From: Pogona vitticeps
Lineage: Eukaryota; Chordata; Lepidosauria; Squamata; Agamidae
Direction: 5' to 3'
DNA length: 64,000 nucleotides
NCBI RefSeq assembly: GCF_051106095.1
Contig: NC_135785.1
Location: 223,381,045-223,445,044, forward strand
The position numbers were made by a program, and so were the translations under genes. Below are positions 23,029 to 36,317 of this stretch, piece by piece (the stretch's first letter is position 1; every line of letters starts with the position of its first letter). Below the pieces are notes generated by a model that ran no database searches, was not told where the DNA came from, and saw only the letters and a list, made by a program, of their open reading frames with translations.

Positions 23029-23749
23029 ATGTTTCTGTCTATCATGTTTGTATTATGTCCCCTGCAAATGTAACAGAATTACTCTTTCTTATACTCCTAA
23101 AACACATTTCATACACCTTCCTATTTGCGTATCAAGTATTTGCTTATCAAGCATTATTGCTACACGGTATCAATGTCTTCAGATTCTGAATAACAGTGAA
23201 ATCATTGTTACACTAGTTTTCTACTTGCATACAAGGAACTATTAATCACTGCATAAGTGCTACTGAACAGGAAATCATAGACTCTAACTTCCAATCTAGA
23301 ACATATTCTGTGCATAGTGAACAATAAAGTGAAGTTTTTCAGTCCTCACATCTGCTGATTTTCTTAACTGTTCTCAACATTCATTACGGGTTAACTTTGT
23401 ATGTAAATAATATAAAACCATTATCTGCCCAGCAATACATTTGGCTCAATTAACAAACAAAATATTCACTCAGTGTTTATTTTGAAGTGACTAATCACTG
23501 TATACATTGTTATCCCTTCCTCCTTGAATAGGAATTTAAACAGGGCAAAGATTTAAGAAAACAGGAGATAGAAACAGGAAGATTTGTGTGCTAAAGACAT
23601 AAGTGATTATCCTATGTAACTATCCAATTATTTATACCCTTGATTCATGTATATAGTAAATATATCTCTTTTCCCAGTGCTTGTTGACACCTATAGTAAT
23701 TACTCACAGAAAGGTAACTCTCTGAGGCACCATTTCTAGCTTCCTTAAT
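23029..23749. other. Unassigned intergenic sequence
   Basis: AT-rich unique DNA, no feature recognised. Confidence 0.6.
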
Positions 23750-23960
23750 TGCTCAAGTACCAGCGTACACTAGATCAGCATTGATGAGCAGTGACATCGT
23801 CCTGTCAGCCAAGTAATTTGTTGGCGGCAAATGCCACCGATGGTTTAGTCCTCATCCCTCAAGCCTCCTCATGCAAATAAGACACTATAATTAGCGCTGA
23901 CCTTTGCCTAACACTGGTTGCCAATCACTTGTGTGCCATCCTTAGGGGGTGCCTTCTTTT
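23750..23960. promoter_or_regulatory. Candidate conserved noncoding element
   Basis: This unique, GC-balanced stretch stands out from its AT-rich flanks. It holds a perfect octamer motif (ATGCAAAT, near 23871), TATAATTAGCGC (homeodomain-like) and TGACCTTTG (nuclear-receptor half-site), and lacks repeats or open frames. These are features typical of developmental enhancers. The call is inference only; no comparison with other species was possible. Confidence 0.3.
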
Positions 23961-24267
23961 AACCTGTTATAACAATTGAGAAAATGAATGACAGGAGCCA
24001 GAAAGAAAGAAGAAAAACACCGATTTGCAAACTCATATACATTTAGTGGTAGATTTACTGGTCCCTTCTACATGACTTACACATCACAAGCAAAGGCTTC
24101 CAATTTGTGTATCATCATCAGAGCACTTGGAGGTGCATCACCGTGGCATGAAAAACCAGCAGTTGATTTTTATGATGTGGCCAAACAGATGTGTTGTGCT
24201 TGTCCAGTTGAGGACAGCAGCTCCCAGAGATTCTTGAATATGCAGAAAAGAGAAGAAGGTGGTGGCA

Positions 24268-24396
24268 AACTATTAGAGATACTGAACAGCTCAGCGGTTT
24301 ACATATGGAGTTCAATTCCCACTGTGCCTCCTTGACGGGCTGGGCTTGATCCTTAAGGTCTCTTCCAGATCTGCAGTTCTAAGATGATGATGCTTG
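24268..24396 (+). mobile_element. tRNA-derived SINE with LINE-like tail, internally shortened
   Basis: AACAGCTCAGCGGTTTACAT resembles the A-box half and GGAGTTCAATTCCCACTGTG the B-box half of a tRNA head. The end CTTGACGGGCTGGGCTTGAT, AAGGTCTCTTCCAGATCTGC and ATTCTAAGATGATGATG-like tail resemble a CR1/L2-type 3' end. A stretch between the A and B boxes appears to be missing. Confidence 0.65.
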
Positions 24397-25375
24397 TTAT
24401 TGTTATTGTACAGTAACAGAACACACAGAGATATGGAGGCAGCTCATAAGGGAAAGTGGCATGAAAAGGAAGCTGGAGGAAAGGAAGACATATTTTAGTT
24501 CTTATATATGTGAAGATTTTCCTAAACAATACCTGGTGACATCTAATATGTCTGGGCAGCATGTGATTTACTTGGAAGAAGCTTTTGGAAGACATTAAAT
24601 GAAACGGGAATCAGACCACTCAAAGACTGGGTGTTGTTAGTACTGCAGGCCTGAAAATGACTTTCCCTCTAGATCCTCACTTATTTTGCAAAGGAATGAG
24701 CTATTGAGAACATCATAAAAATCCAGAGTGTTAGTCAAGTAGCAGGAAATAATAATTGACAGCTATTGAACCAATACTCACAAATGGAGCTTAATTAATG
24801 TGTCAAAACTGGACTGCCAGAGGAGTATGGTAGGTGTCATGCTGGGGTGCCTACAGGAAAGAAACCATTTAGTGAAAACTCTCCTAAGTCTTGCAAGGGT
24901 CACTGATCACAAGTATCTACACATTGTTGTGTTATTTAAAAAGGAATTTCATAAATATAAATGGGTAAAACTAAGAAACCATTAGGATCTATTCAGAGGG
25001 TTGACATTTTGCTTATTCTTGGAAAGAACTATCCAATCATACTTGTTTACTGCCATCAGTTTTATAAAGATTATTCTTCTTTTGTTTGAGGAAACTTCCT
25101 TGCTGTGTCTTTCACTAACCAGTAAGTCCATTAGAATGTAAATCTCCTCTAGGTTTTTTTTTTACAGTTGCATTTGTAAAAGTAAAATAGAAAGGGACAG
25201 TAACCTGACACTTTAATGTTTTCATTGTATGAGTGACATTCTATTCCAGGTGGATTGATGGCTTCTATTGCACAATGTGTCACCTCACCTCCTTCTAACA
25301 GAATGCAAAATATCTTCGACCTTCTCTAGAACTGCTAGCTTAGACCATTTTGCATTTAACATAATCTTTACTTTG
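24397..25375. other. Unassigned intergenic sequence
   Basis: No feature recognised. Confidence 0.6.
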
Positions 25376-25729
25376 GGAGGGACGTGGTAGCGCTGCGGGC
25401 TAAACCGCAGAAGCCTGTGCTGCAGGGTCAGAAGACCAAGCAGTCGTAAGATCGCATCCACACAATGGAGTGAGCGCCCGTCACTTGTCCCAGCTCCCGC
25501 CAGCCTAGCGGTTCGAAAGCATGCAAATGCAAGTAGATAAATAGGGACCACCTCGGTGGGAAGGTAACAGCGTTCTGTGTCTAAGTCGCACTGGCCATGT
25601 GACCACGGAAGATTGTCTTCGGACAAAACGCTGGCTCTATGGCTTGGAAATGGGGATGAGCACCGCCCCCTAGAGTCCAACACGACTGGACAAAAATTGT
25701 CAAGGGGAACCTTTACCTTTACCTTACTT
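25376..25729 (+). mobile_element. Sauria SINE, full length
   Basis: This is a near-consensus copy from GGACGTGGTAGCGCTGCGGG to the ACCTTTACCTTTACC tail. Its low number of differences from the 16013 copy suggests a relatively young insertion. The flanks (TTACTTTGG on the left, TTACTTAGG on the right) may be a decayed target-site duplication. Confidence 0.93.
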
Positions 25730-26089
25730 AGGCAAGAAAGAGCTGCCTGTGGACATTGTCATGAAAGAAGAAGAAAAAGCTTTTCTAGGGGAGGATAGAA
25801 GGTATAATTTATATCCCCTTGCATTCTGGAGAGACTGTGCAATTTGCCTTCTGTCTCCTCTTCCAAAGGCACCCTGTTTCCAGGTTGCTTAATATGAAAG
25901 TTAGGCTCCTGACATACGCAATACACATGTAGTGTTTCTTTGTTCATGTCGGAAGCACCACTTTGTAATGAATACATATACCAGGCAGTATTCACCCGAG
26001 AGGGGCCTCCTTGAAGAATGTGTACACATTTGGGTGTCCCCTTGTTGGAATCCTTACTCCCTCCTTGCAGACAGGTGCCTAGGAAACTA
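25730..26089. other. Unassigned intergenic sequence
   Basis: No gene recognised between the Sauria SINE and the tRNA-derived SINE. Confidence 0.55.
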
Positions 26090-26255
26090 CCTATATGAAA
26101 TCAGACTTTTGGTTCATTTAGATCAGTAGCAGCCACACTAAACAGCAGCAGTTCTCCCAGATTTCCAGCAGGAGTGTTCCGAGACCTGCATTGAACTTGG
26201 GACCTCCTGCATGCCAAGAATGTGTTCTACCACGGAAACACTGCCCAAAAACAAC
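26090..26255 (-). mobile_element. tRNA-derived SINE
   Basis: The minus strand begins GGGCAGTGTTTCCGTGGTAG, continues with GGCATGCAGGAGGTCCCAAG and a B-box-like GTTCAATGC, and passes through ACACTCCTGCTGGAAA to AGTGTGGCTGCTACTGATCT. This is the order of a widespread squamate tRNA-SINE (...GCATGCAGAAGGTCCCAGGTTCAATCC...). It is diverged but nearly complete apart from its 3' tail. Confidence 0.75.
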
Positions 26256-27464
26256 AGGTACTGTAGACCTAGTCAATTGCCTTCACCCATGTGGCCCTGC
26301 TATTCAAACACATTCCTTTGAAAAAAGAGATTAGCCTATCAGAGACATACTTTCCATGCTATGGGATGTAAAGAGGACTTGGACTTTAAGTGCCATGCAA
26401 AAGAGTTGGGTCATTTTATTTGACAGCCACTACTCCCTGGTTTTGAGAAGGACTATATACCAAATTTGAACTGGTTGGCAGAAGTAGACACACATACAGG
26501 TGCAAACTCTGGAACAATAGAATGAGGATTGTACAGCATAATTTTTCATATGTATAATCTCCAACACCCAGAGCTAACTAGCATACAGAGTGGCTATGAC
26601 TAGCGAATCCTTAACCTAATTTGGTCACCTTGCTGAAGGGAATTTGCTTAGTCAGAATTTTCTCCTCTGCTGCTGGAGTTGGTAGTGAGGGGATTTTGTT
26701 GAGCAGATCCTGCACGCATGGCACCTTTAGATGATTGTTAAACCATACGCCACAAGACTCCCCAATAGAGGTGCAGTGATGGAGTCAATTTACCAAATTA
26801 AACTAATTAAACAGAATATCCAGATTAAAAGTGACTTTGAGAGAAACCAAATCACAAATTAGAAGGCAATTAGATATGATACGGTAAGTAAGATTTAAAT
26901 GTCAGTTGGCCCAAATTGAAAATGGTTAAAACCAAATAAATTAAAGATTCCACCTGGCACCCATGCAGCACAAAGAAGATGGTAAAATACAGGATAAATG
27001 CACACACCCCACAATTCCTGTTCAGTCTCAGATGTAGGCAACTAAAAAGCTTATGCTGATACAAGAAAGACGGTGACTTTCCAGAAGAAGGAGACTCGAG
27101 CACCAAAGGAAAGTAGTGAAGAAAAGAAGCATTTTTTGGATTCAAAATCATCTTCATTCTTCCTCCATATGTGGTAGGGTTTTTCCCCATTCATTCCTCT
27201 GCCACCTGAGTGGGAAGGATGAGTAAGGCAACATTTTAAAAAAATAAAGATTCAAAGAGTGTCTCTCCAGCAGGCAAACTAATTCTTATCTCTGAACAAA
27301 CCCACAAAGTATTATGTTACTCACAACAATTAAAAGTCAGTACTTACCGGTAAGTTAGTAACGGTGAGTATACAATACTAAATGGATTGATGGCTACAAT
27401 ACCCAAAATCATAAGCAAAACACAATCAATACAATATGGAACAATAGATTTTTTTAAAAAAACC
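26256..27464. other. Unassigned intergenic sequence
   Basis: No feature recognised. Confidence 0.6.
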
Positions 27465-27700
27465 CACTTGGCAGCCATTCCCTCACGAATACATGCTTGA
27501 AGAAAAAGGTATTTGCCTGGTTGTGGAAGGACAGTGAAGATGGGGCCAGTCTGGCCTCCTGTGGGAGGGAGTTCCAGAATCTGGGAGCAGCGCCAGAGAA
27601 GGCCTTCTCCCATGTCCCCACCAAACACACCTGTGAAAGTAGCATGAAAGTAGCAGGACCGAGAGGAAGTCCTCTCCTGATTATCTTAACAGTATGTGTT
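27465..27700 (-). mobile_element. L2/CR1-type LINE ORF2 C-terminal fragment
   Basis: The minus strand reads GTWEKAFSGAAPRFWNSLPQ and then EARLAPSSLSFHNQANTFFF, matching the 'AFSVAAPRLWNSLP...' C-terminus of L2/CR1-group LINE reverse-transcriptase proteins. The remainder of the element is not recognisable on either side. It is an isolated old fragment. Confidence 0.75.
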
Positions 27701-30700
27701 CTTTGTTCACACTGAAAAGCCTTGGTCTACAGACTGTGGTTTTTATGGGCACAAATATTTGTTCATACAGTCAGGAAAAGTTATCTGTATATAACTCAAC
27801 CACTAATGACATCTGTAAGCGCTATAGCCATGGACATGAGGAGAGAATGTGGAAGTAGGATGTGATGCTACAATGGAGGCAGCAGGGGCTTAAATTGTTG
27901 ATCAAGATGTAAATAACAAGAGCACTTGTTACTGAATAAATAGTTCACAACTGCGTATTAGTACATGTGGTGTAGCAGGACAGCAACCACTGAGATCATG
28001 CACATTGTCACTATACAAAGGGAATCTCTGAATAGGTTTGCTGTCCGGAACTTGGGGGGGGGCACTTCGGTTTAATGACATAGCATTGCCATGATGGTTA
28101 AATAGGTGTGGTGATAGGAGAATGTATGGTCTCTGCCTGCCAGAACACTGGTCTCTTTCATGTCAGTTTGGCCCATCTGCCAGGGCAAGCTTCTGCTGGT
28201 TGAATCAGGGCTGGATGGCAATTTCCATTCTGGATCACTCAGCTGATGTATTGAACAAAGGCTGGCCATGAATTCTTTTTTTGCCTATCCTGCACCAATT
28301 CTCTTGAAGCATTATATGTGAGTGTGGTTTCATGTTAAATATTAAGTTACACAGAGTTAGGAGTGTAGAAATCCTAGGCTGGATGGTGACCTCCCCCCAA
28401 AGACCACTTATAGGTGGATGAGGGCTCATTAGAACAGTACCTCAGACCATGTAGTTCAGTGGGGCTTGTCAGGGGCGGCAGCTACATGTTAACTCTACTT
28501 GGTTAGAAACCAAGCCCATGGGGCTTGGAGAGAGAAAAAGAGGAAAAAATTGCCCCCAGATAAGTACAGTGAGCCAGAGTCATGCTGTAATTTACAGTAA
28601 GGCTGATGGTGAGGGGTGGGATTACCCTTACAGGCAGAGAAGGGGTTGAAAAAAGAACTGCCTTCTGGCATGGTTTCTGCACTGTAGGAGGCCCCACTAC
28701 AGGGGTTATGCAAAAATTAATTAATGAGTTTGGGACCCTCACTTACCCCATCACTGTGTCGTGCCTCTTTATTTCAGCTGGGTGAGCAAAAACATTACAA
28801 AACAGGTGGTTTGTGACCAGCATTCCTTCCCCTTCTGACCCACAAGTTACCCCTGTTGCAAGACATACAGGTCATATAGACTTTGAAAGCACACAAGTGA
28901 CCTTTTGTCTATGAAATGATCATATTCCTTGTCCATCTAGCCTATGCTTGTCAACTCTGCTCACAAATTTGTAGCATCTCAGGTGTTTGTAATACATCCC
29001 TTGTGACACAATGTTTTTCACTGATGATTCCGAACTCTTTGGTATGCAGAACAACCAACTCTGTTATTGATGCTTCCCCACCTCATGTGCTGGCAGTACA
29101 GTGGATCCAAAGGCCTGCTTCCACTCAGGTACACATCAGGTACACTAGCTGCGTACACATAATGGCTCTGCCCACCAAGTAAAATGGCCGCTTGCCTCCT
29201 TTGGTTTCTGGAGTTCAGAGTCTAAAGGTCTGACTTTTGAACTCATGGAAGAAAGCAGGGAAAGAAGGGGAGAAAAAAGTTTTATTAGAAGTGTCCTGTA
29301 TGAACAGTCTATTTCTTCCATACATTCTTTGGAATCCAGGCGCCTGTCAGGTTTGATGGAGAAGGCAATACACAGCACACCAACTGTTTTCCGTCATTGG
29401 ATGGTGATAGGATTTAAAAATACATGTCATCATCTTTTGATTTGCATGAAATTCAGCAATACGCTGCTATCAGCATGAAAAATGTTCCATTAGGCTAGAA
29501 AACATGTAAAGGGATATGAAGTTTGCATTAAAACGGGAGTTCTTTAGAAAGAGGAGACATTATATAGAGTCAAACTAGCTGAACAGAGGCAAGATGGGTG
29601 TACAGATGACCAGAGCCAACATGCTATGTTCAACTATGTTGGACTAGAGCAGGTTCAAATCTATTCTAAGCTAAGAAACACATTTGGTCATCTTAAACCA
29701 TTCTCTATTTCATAGCCCATGAAAGGGGCTATTATAAGGACAAAATATAAGAGGAGACATTTGTTTACTCTGAGCTACTTTGGAGAAGGTTGGAACTCAT
29801 TATTAAATGAATGTGCCTTACAGATGAAACTTCTGCCAAAGTCCAAGTTCCCCCCAACTGGAATTATGATGCTGATCTGTGATAATGTTCCAGGAAATAC
29901 TATTTCATTGTGATTATATCAGAAGCTTTGCAATAAGGTATCAGTGCTCACATGGAGAATCTTGAGACTTCAGATGTTTCAATAAAATGCAATAGAATGT
30001 TTTTAAATAACATCAAGAAAAACAAAAATACGCCTCTGCTGCTATTACTATCTTGCTATTTGCTGTTATTTATCAGACACCCAATAACAACACATTCTTG
30101 GCAATGTGTAGGTGAGTGTTCAAATCTCTTCTCAGCTATGTTTATGGTCCAGTTCTACACAACTGCAGAAAAACCCAGAATGTGGTAGTAGGATCAAGAA
30201 GCAGCTTACTGGGGATATCCCCTTTCATTTTATGACACCCTAAGCTCTCACATTGTCTTTTTCCCCCTTCCTCCATTGAATCATTTATATAACTAAGAGA
30301 CGTCAAATCCCTGAACCACCTCGGAACAAATCTGCAATACATTAGACATCTCCCAAGGACATGGATTCAAAATGGTGCCAAAGTGGAAGGCAAAGAACAT
30401 TCCAACCTTTGATAATCAAGAAGGAAGACAGGCAGATTTATAACTGAGGGAAATCGTTGAAAACAAGTTACAGGACTGGCCTACAATTTTCTTACTGTTA
30501 ACATTTATGCTTTATGGCTCACTACCAGGGACTCCTCTACCCCCCCACCCTGAGCTATAAACAGGAATTAAATTTAAGGAAGGCTGAATGCATGGAAGGA
30601 ACCCACCCACTCACTTTTGTAAACAACCAGAGATTCTACATATGTTATTAAATAGAAACCTCTGTTTTCCCAGTTTCTGTCAGTGCACAGTTATGTCCAA

Positions 30701-31040
30701 TTTGTTATAATGGACTGTCCTGAAAAAAACAAAACCTAGTGAAATGCTCTGCTGGTTTTAGCTGTGAAAATTAACTTGTTATCTGACAAGAAGGTGGAGA
30801 CCCTATGGTTTAATTTAGCAGTTTTCATCTGGGATACATCTGCAGTTCTCAACAAGCACTATTGTCGGTAGGTGTCCTGCTTCCACTACTGGGGTTGCAG
30901 TGTTTGGCAGCTCCCTAAGAAACAAAGAATCTATTATCCCATTCAAGACAGTATTTAAAAACAACACTTTCCTAAGCACAGAACCCTAGTCCATGGGATA
31001 ATAGTATTTTACATGGGATTTCAAAAATATTTTTCTTCCT
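27701..31040. other. Unassigned intergenic sequence
   Basis: A 3.3-kb stretch with no recognised gene or repeat. Parts near 28030-28780 are less AT-rich and may hold an unplaced old repeat. Confidence 0.55.
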
Positions 31041-34000
31041 TTGTTGTTGTTTAGTTATTAAGCCATGTCCGACTCTTCATGACCCCATGGACCAGAGCAT
31101 GCCAGGCCCTCCTGTCTTCCACTGCCTCCCAGAGTTTGGTCAAATTCATGTTGGTAGCTTCAATGACACTGTCCATCCATCTCGTCCTCTGTCCTCCGCT
31201 TCTCCTCTTGCCTTCACACTTTCCCAACATCAGGGGCTTTTCCAGGGAGTCTTCTCATGAGATGGCCAAAGTACTGGAACCTCAGCTTCAGGATTTGTCC
31301 TTCCAGTGAGCACTCAGGGTTGATTTCTTTCAAAATGAATAAGTTTGCTCTCCTTGCAGTCCAGGGAACTCTCAAGAGTCTCTTCTAGCACCACAATTCA
31401 AAAGCATCAATTCTTTGGTGGTCAGCCTTCTTTATGGTCCACCTCTCCCTTCCATACATTGCTACAGGAAAAACCATAGCTTCGACTATGCACACCTTTG
31501 TCGGCAAGGTGATGTCTCTGCTTTTGAAGATGCTGCCTAGGTTTGTCATTGCTTTCCTCCCAAGAAGCAGGTGTCTTTTAATTTCATGGCTGCTGTCACC
31601 ATCTTCAGTGATCATGGAGCCCAAGAAGGTAAAATCTGTCACTGCCTCCATATCTTGCCTTTCTATTTCCGAGGAGGTGATGGGACCAATGGCAATGATC
31701 TTAGTTTTTTTATATTGAGCTTCAGACCATTTTTGTGCTCTTCTCTTTCACCCTCATTAAGAGGTTCTTTAATTCTTCCTCACTTTCTGCCATCAGAGTG
31801 GCATCATCTGCATATCTGAGGTTGTTGATATTTCTTCCGGTAATCTTAATTCCAGTTTGGGATTCATCAAGTCCTACCTTTCACATGATGTATTCTGCAT
31901 ATAAGTTAAATAAGCAGGGGGACAATATACAGCCTTGTCGTACTCCTTTCCCACTTTTGGACCAAACTCGTTCCATATCCAGTTCTAACTGTTGCTTCCT
32001 GTCCCACATATAGATTTCTTAGGAGCTAGATAAAGTGGTCAGGCACTCCCATTTCTTTCGGAACTTGCCATAGTTTGTTGTGGTCCACACAGTCAAAGGC
32101 TTTTGCATAGTCAATGAAGCAGAAATATATATATTTTTTGAACTCTTTGGCTTTCTCCATAATCCAGTGCATGTTAGCAATTTGGTCTCTAGTTCCTCTG
32201 CCCCTTCGAAATCCAGCTTGTACCTCTGGGAGTTCTTGGTCCACATACTGCTGAAGCCTACCTTGTAGGATTTTGAGCATAACCCTGCTCAATGAATGCA
32301 AATGTATGGTAGTTGGAGCATTCTTTGGCACTACCCTTCTTTGGGATTGGGCTGTAGACTGATCTTCTCCAGTCCTCTGGCCACTGCTGAGTTTTCCAAA
32401 TTTGCTGGCATATTGAGTGTAGCACCTTAACAGCATCATCTTTTAAGATTTTAAATAATTCAACTGGAATGCCATCACCTCCACTGGCCTTTTTGTTAGC
32501 CATGCTTTCTAAGGCCCACTTGACTTCACTCTCTAGGATGTCTGGCTCAAGGTCAGCAACCACACTATCTGGGTTGTCTGGGACATCCAGATCTTTCTGG
32601 CATAATTCTTCTGTGTATTCTTGCAACCTCTTGATGTCTTCTGCTTCTGTGAGGTCCCTATCATTTTTGTCCTTTATCATGTCCATCTTTGCACAAAATG
32701 TTCCTTTAATATCCCCAATTTTCTTGAACAGATCTCTGTTTTTTTCCTTCCTATTCTTTTCCTCTATATCTTTGCACTGTTCTTTGAAGAAGGCCCTCTT
32801 GTCTCTCCTTGATATTCTTTGGAAATATCCATTCAGTTTTCTGTAGCTTTCCCTATCAATCTTGCATTTTGTTTCCCTTCCCTTCTCTGCTACTTGTAAA
32901 GTCTCGTTGCACAGCCACTTGGCTTTCTTGCATTTCCTTTTCTTTGGGATGGTTTTTGTTGCTGCCTCCTGTACAATGTTATGAGCCTCTATCCAAAGTT
33001 CTTCAGGCATTCTTCATCAAATCTAGTTCCTTAAATTTGTTCTTCACTTCCACTGTGTATTCATAAGGGATTTCGTTTAGAGTATACCTGACTTGCCCAG
33101 TGGGTTTTCCTACTTTCTTCAGTTTGAGCTTGAATTTTGCTATAAGAAGCTGATGATCAGAGCCACAATCAGCTCCAGGTCTTGTTTTTGCTGACTGTAT
33201 AGAGCTTCTCCATCTTTGGCTGCAGAGAACATAATCAATCTAATTTTGGTATTGCCCATCTGGTGATGTCTATGTGTAGAGTTGCCTCTTGTGTTGTTGG
33301 AAAAGAGTGTTTGTGATGACCAGCTTGTTCTCTTGACAAAACTCTATTAGCCTTTGCCTTGCTTTGTTTTGAACTCTCAAGGCCAAACTTACCTGTTATT
33401 CCTTTTATCTCTTGACTCCTTATTTTAGCATACCAGTCCCCTATAACGAGAAGAACATCTTTTTTTGGTGTCAGTTCTAAAAGGTGTTGTAACTCTTCAT
33501 AAAATTGGTTAATTTCAGCCTCTTCAGCATCCGTGGTTGGTGCATAAACTTGGATTATTGTGATGTTGAAAGGTCTGCCTTGGATTCGTATTGAAATCAT
33601 TCTATCATTTTTGAGATTGTGTCCCCATATAGCATTTCCCACTCTTTTGTTGACTATGAGGGCTAGTCCATTTCTTCTACAGGATTCTTGCATTCAATAG
33701 TAGATATGGTAATCATCTGAATTGAACTCGCCCATTCCAGTCCATTTTAGTTCACTGACGCCCAGGATGTGAATGTTTATTCTTGACATCTCCTGGTTGA
33801 CCACATCCAGATTACCAAGGTTCATAGATCTTACATTCCAGGTACCTATGCAGTATAATTGCAAAGTTAGTATATTTTCTTTTCCACCCTTGGTATGAGG
33901 TGACCTCATACATTCATCCTTGAACCAACAGTGCTTCATATGGAAATCCCATGAAAAGATAGTGGCTTGATGACCAGATGGGGGAGGGGGGAGAAAGACC

Positions 34001-34105
34001 AAACAGGATATCAAGAAGGGAAATGTTTACTGCCACCCTGTTGATTCCAAAACAAACTTTGGGACCATGTACAAAATGCTGGGCAGACTTGCAAATCAAA
34101 TACTT
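31041..34105 (-). mobile_element. Nearly full-length BovB (RTE-clade) LINE
   Basis: This non-LTR retrotransposon is in antisense orientation, with its 3' end at 31041 (a GTTGTTGTT-type tail on the plus strand) and its 5' end near 34105. At about 3.06 kb it is close to the usual BovB length. The order is: apurinic-like endonuclease (33235-34014; GTWNVRSMN, IQVYAPT, IGDWYAKI), linker and reverse transcriptase (32258-33010; LEPDILESEVKWALESM, then KKASGGDGIPVELFKILK), fingers and palm (32026-32439; QAGFRRGRGTRDQIAN, CFIDYAKAFDCVDHNK), YADD (about 31803-31814), then the C-terminal region (31385-31651). It is decayed: one in-frame TGA at 33694-33696 and several frameshifts, for example near 33370, 32300 and 31960. 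The endonuclease GDWNAK motif reads GDWYAK. It lies in intergenic DNA downstream of EPHA3. Confidence 0.95.
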
Positions 34106-36009
34106 ATAAGACTAGTTTATGATACGTATTGAATATGTATTTTGTATTCGTCACACAGCATACATACACATTCAGGGAGAGATCTAGCCTAGCTTTATTG
34201 CACTCCCAAAATTTTCTGATTTCTGATTTGGCAATTGTTTAAATTGCATCTGTTGTAGCCATTTAAATGATGCTTTGGAAAGTTGGCACTGTTATAGATT
34301 ACTGAAATGGCTATAACATATAGACTTTTGTTATTTTAAGTGACTGTCTGCCGTCATATGGAATTGTCTTCCTTTTGTAAAGCATTACTTTGTTAAAAAA
34401 AAGAGGGGGGGGGAAGAAATCTTCCTTGACCACGGTCCCTTTTCCAGTCTGTTTGTTCAATTATGAAACATCTTGCAGCAACTGAAAAACTAGCAAGTTC
34501 TATTTTGCATAAACTTTTCTAGACTTCAGCCATCATATGCATCAGATGCAGAAATCAAATGTTTGTTAATTAGCATCAACATCAGTATTGGATGGGGAAA
34601 TTACCACCAGAAGTACAGCTGTTTCTTTCTCTTTGTCTCTGCCTAGTTGACTCCCTCCCCATCTCTTTTGTTACTGCCATGGGTGTGCTAATAGTTTCTA
34701 ATTGTCCAGGTACAATTTGCAGCAGCAGCAACAGTATTCCTCTCCAGAGCTCCATGCAGAATATAAGAAACACCATCTAACTAATACAATGAATTGACAT
34801 ATTTATATACAAAGGTGCTTTATGATGATATTAGCTCTCTTCAGGTGTTACTCAGGGACACAAGCACTACTCAGGGTTTTCCATCACTTCTGGATCATCT
34901 GGGTTCTTGCTCATATATATAACCAATGTGTGAGTAGAACCATTGTCCTCTTCTGATCTGCTGCATGAAGAGTGTGACCAAAGTGGCTTTCCAAGGTTTC
35001 AGATTTACAGCCTTGCATGCTGCACATAGCTTTATTGGTAGGGATTCTTCTGTGCTGGAGTGATTATTTATCTATCCAGCACTGACCAAACATTTGTTCC
35101 ACCTTTTAAAATTCAAAGAGAGCTGAGTGTTCTATCCCTCTCTTTCATCAGTCTTGGCAGTTGTTTGTTGCTGTTGATCTGTTTGATTGGTTGCTAGCAT
35201 ATGTGCAATACAGAAAGGAGTATACAGAAGACTGTAATTTCAAGTAACTGTAAATTTGGAAATATCTTTTTGAAACAGCAATACTTACTGACAAACAACA
35301 TATTAAGACAGAAGGACCCAAATTTAATCTCTAGTGTTTCCAGGCAGGACTAGGAAAGATCCAAGTCTGCAGTCCTGGATAGGGTTGCTAGTACGCTTGG
35401 GGCTTTTTTTTTTCTTTTGGATGGCCACTCCCAGAATTCACAAAGAATTTCCCCAGGCATTGGTGCCTGGGAATAGTGCAAGAGCTCATGGGATTCTTAA
35501 AGAAGAAGATTGGTAGTTCTTTGTGGGAAACTTTTGCTTAAAGGCTGTAGCTGCATTCTGCTTCAGTATGTCTAATAACATACTATGTAATCATGCTAAG
35601 TCAATAAATGAGCCCTCTGGGCGTTGCCAGTAGGCTCCGCTGGTTCAGACTTTCCCTGTCGACTCCTTTGTCCTCTCTCTAAGGCAATTAGCCTTCCTTT
35701 GTTTCATGATCACCCACAGTTCTTTGAGAGGCTCTCTATAGAGCCTATTGGGCAGTGAGACTAGCCTTCCCATGCCCACTTGAGTCTTCCACGAATGCTT
35801 GGATCACCCCCAGGCACCAGCACCACCAGCTGTTTCCTTTTTTCTTGAAAGGCCAATATAATGGTGACAGCAGCCCTGTGGAGTTGCAAAAAATGTCCTC
35901 TTCAGACTACCGGTTTGGGGCTGCAGGTCTGAGGATTCTGCCTGGAGAAATTCTTGGTAAATTCTGAGGGCTGCAGTTCAAAAGAAATAAAGGTCTATGT
36001 GTAGTTGCT
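34106..36009. other. Unassigned intergenic sequence
   Basis: No feature recognised. The segment 35640-35960 is GC-richer and could be an old repeat body, since a SINE tail follows shortly after. Confidence 0.5.
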
Positions 36010-36076
36010 TCTTAATGTAGACAATACTGGCCTAGTTGGTCCAATGGCTTCTTATGTTGCTTCTTATGTTCTTCGT
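36010..36076 (+). mobile_element. 3' fragment of a tRNA-derived SINE
   Basis: TGTAGACAATACTGGCCTAG, TTGGTCCAATGGCTTC and TTATGTTC match the 3' end of the same SINE family as 26090-26255 (consensus ...TAGACAATACTGAGCTAGATGGACCAATGG...). The tRNA head and most of the body are absent. Confidence 0.65.
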
Positions 36077-36317
36077 GTGTTGTCTTAATTCAGTGCTTGG
36101 ACTCAAAATGAGAGGCTGTACAAGCACTGTGAGAAACAAAACATCTCACTCTGAAGAAGACAATGAGCCACATAGCCTTAAAAGGTCAAACAAAAGCTTC
36201 GCTTCCTCTTTCTCTCAGAGGTGCTTCTTTTGCAAGATGGTGAAAGAAGCTCCCACTGTGCTTCCACTTTCCATATGTAAGATGAACATGAAAGTGGTTC
36301 TCCATCCTCCAGAGAAT

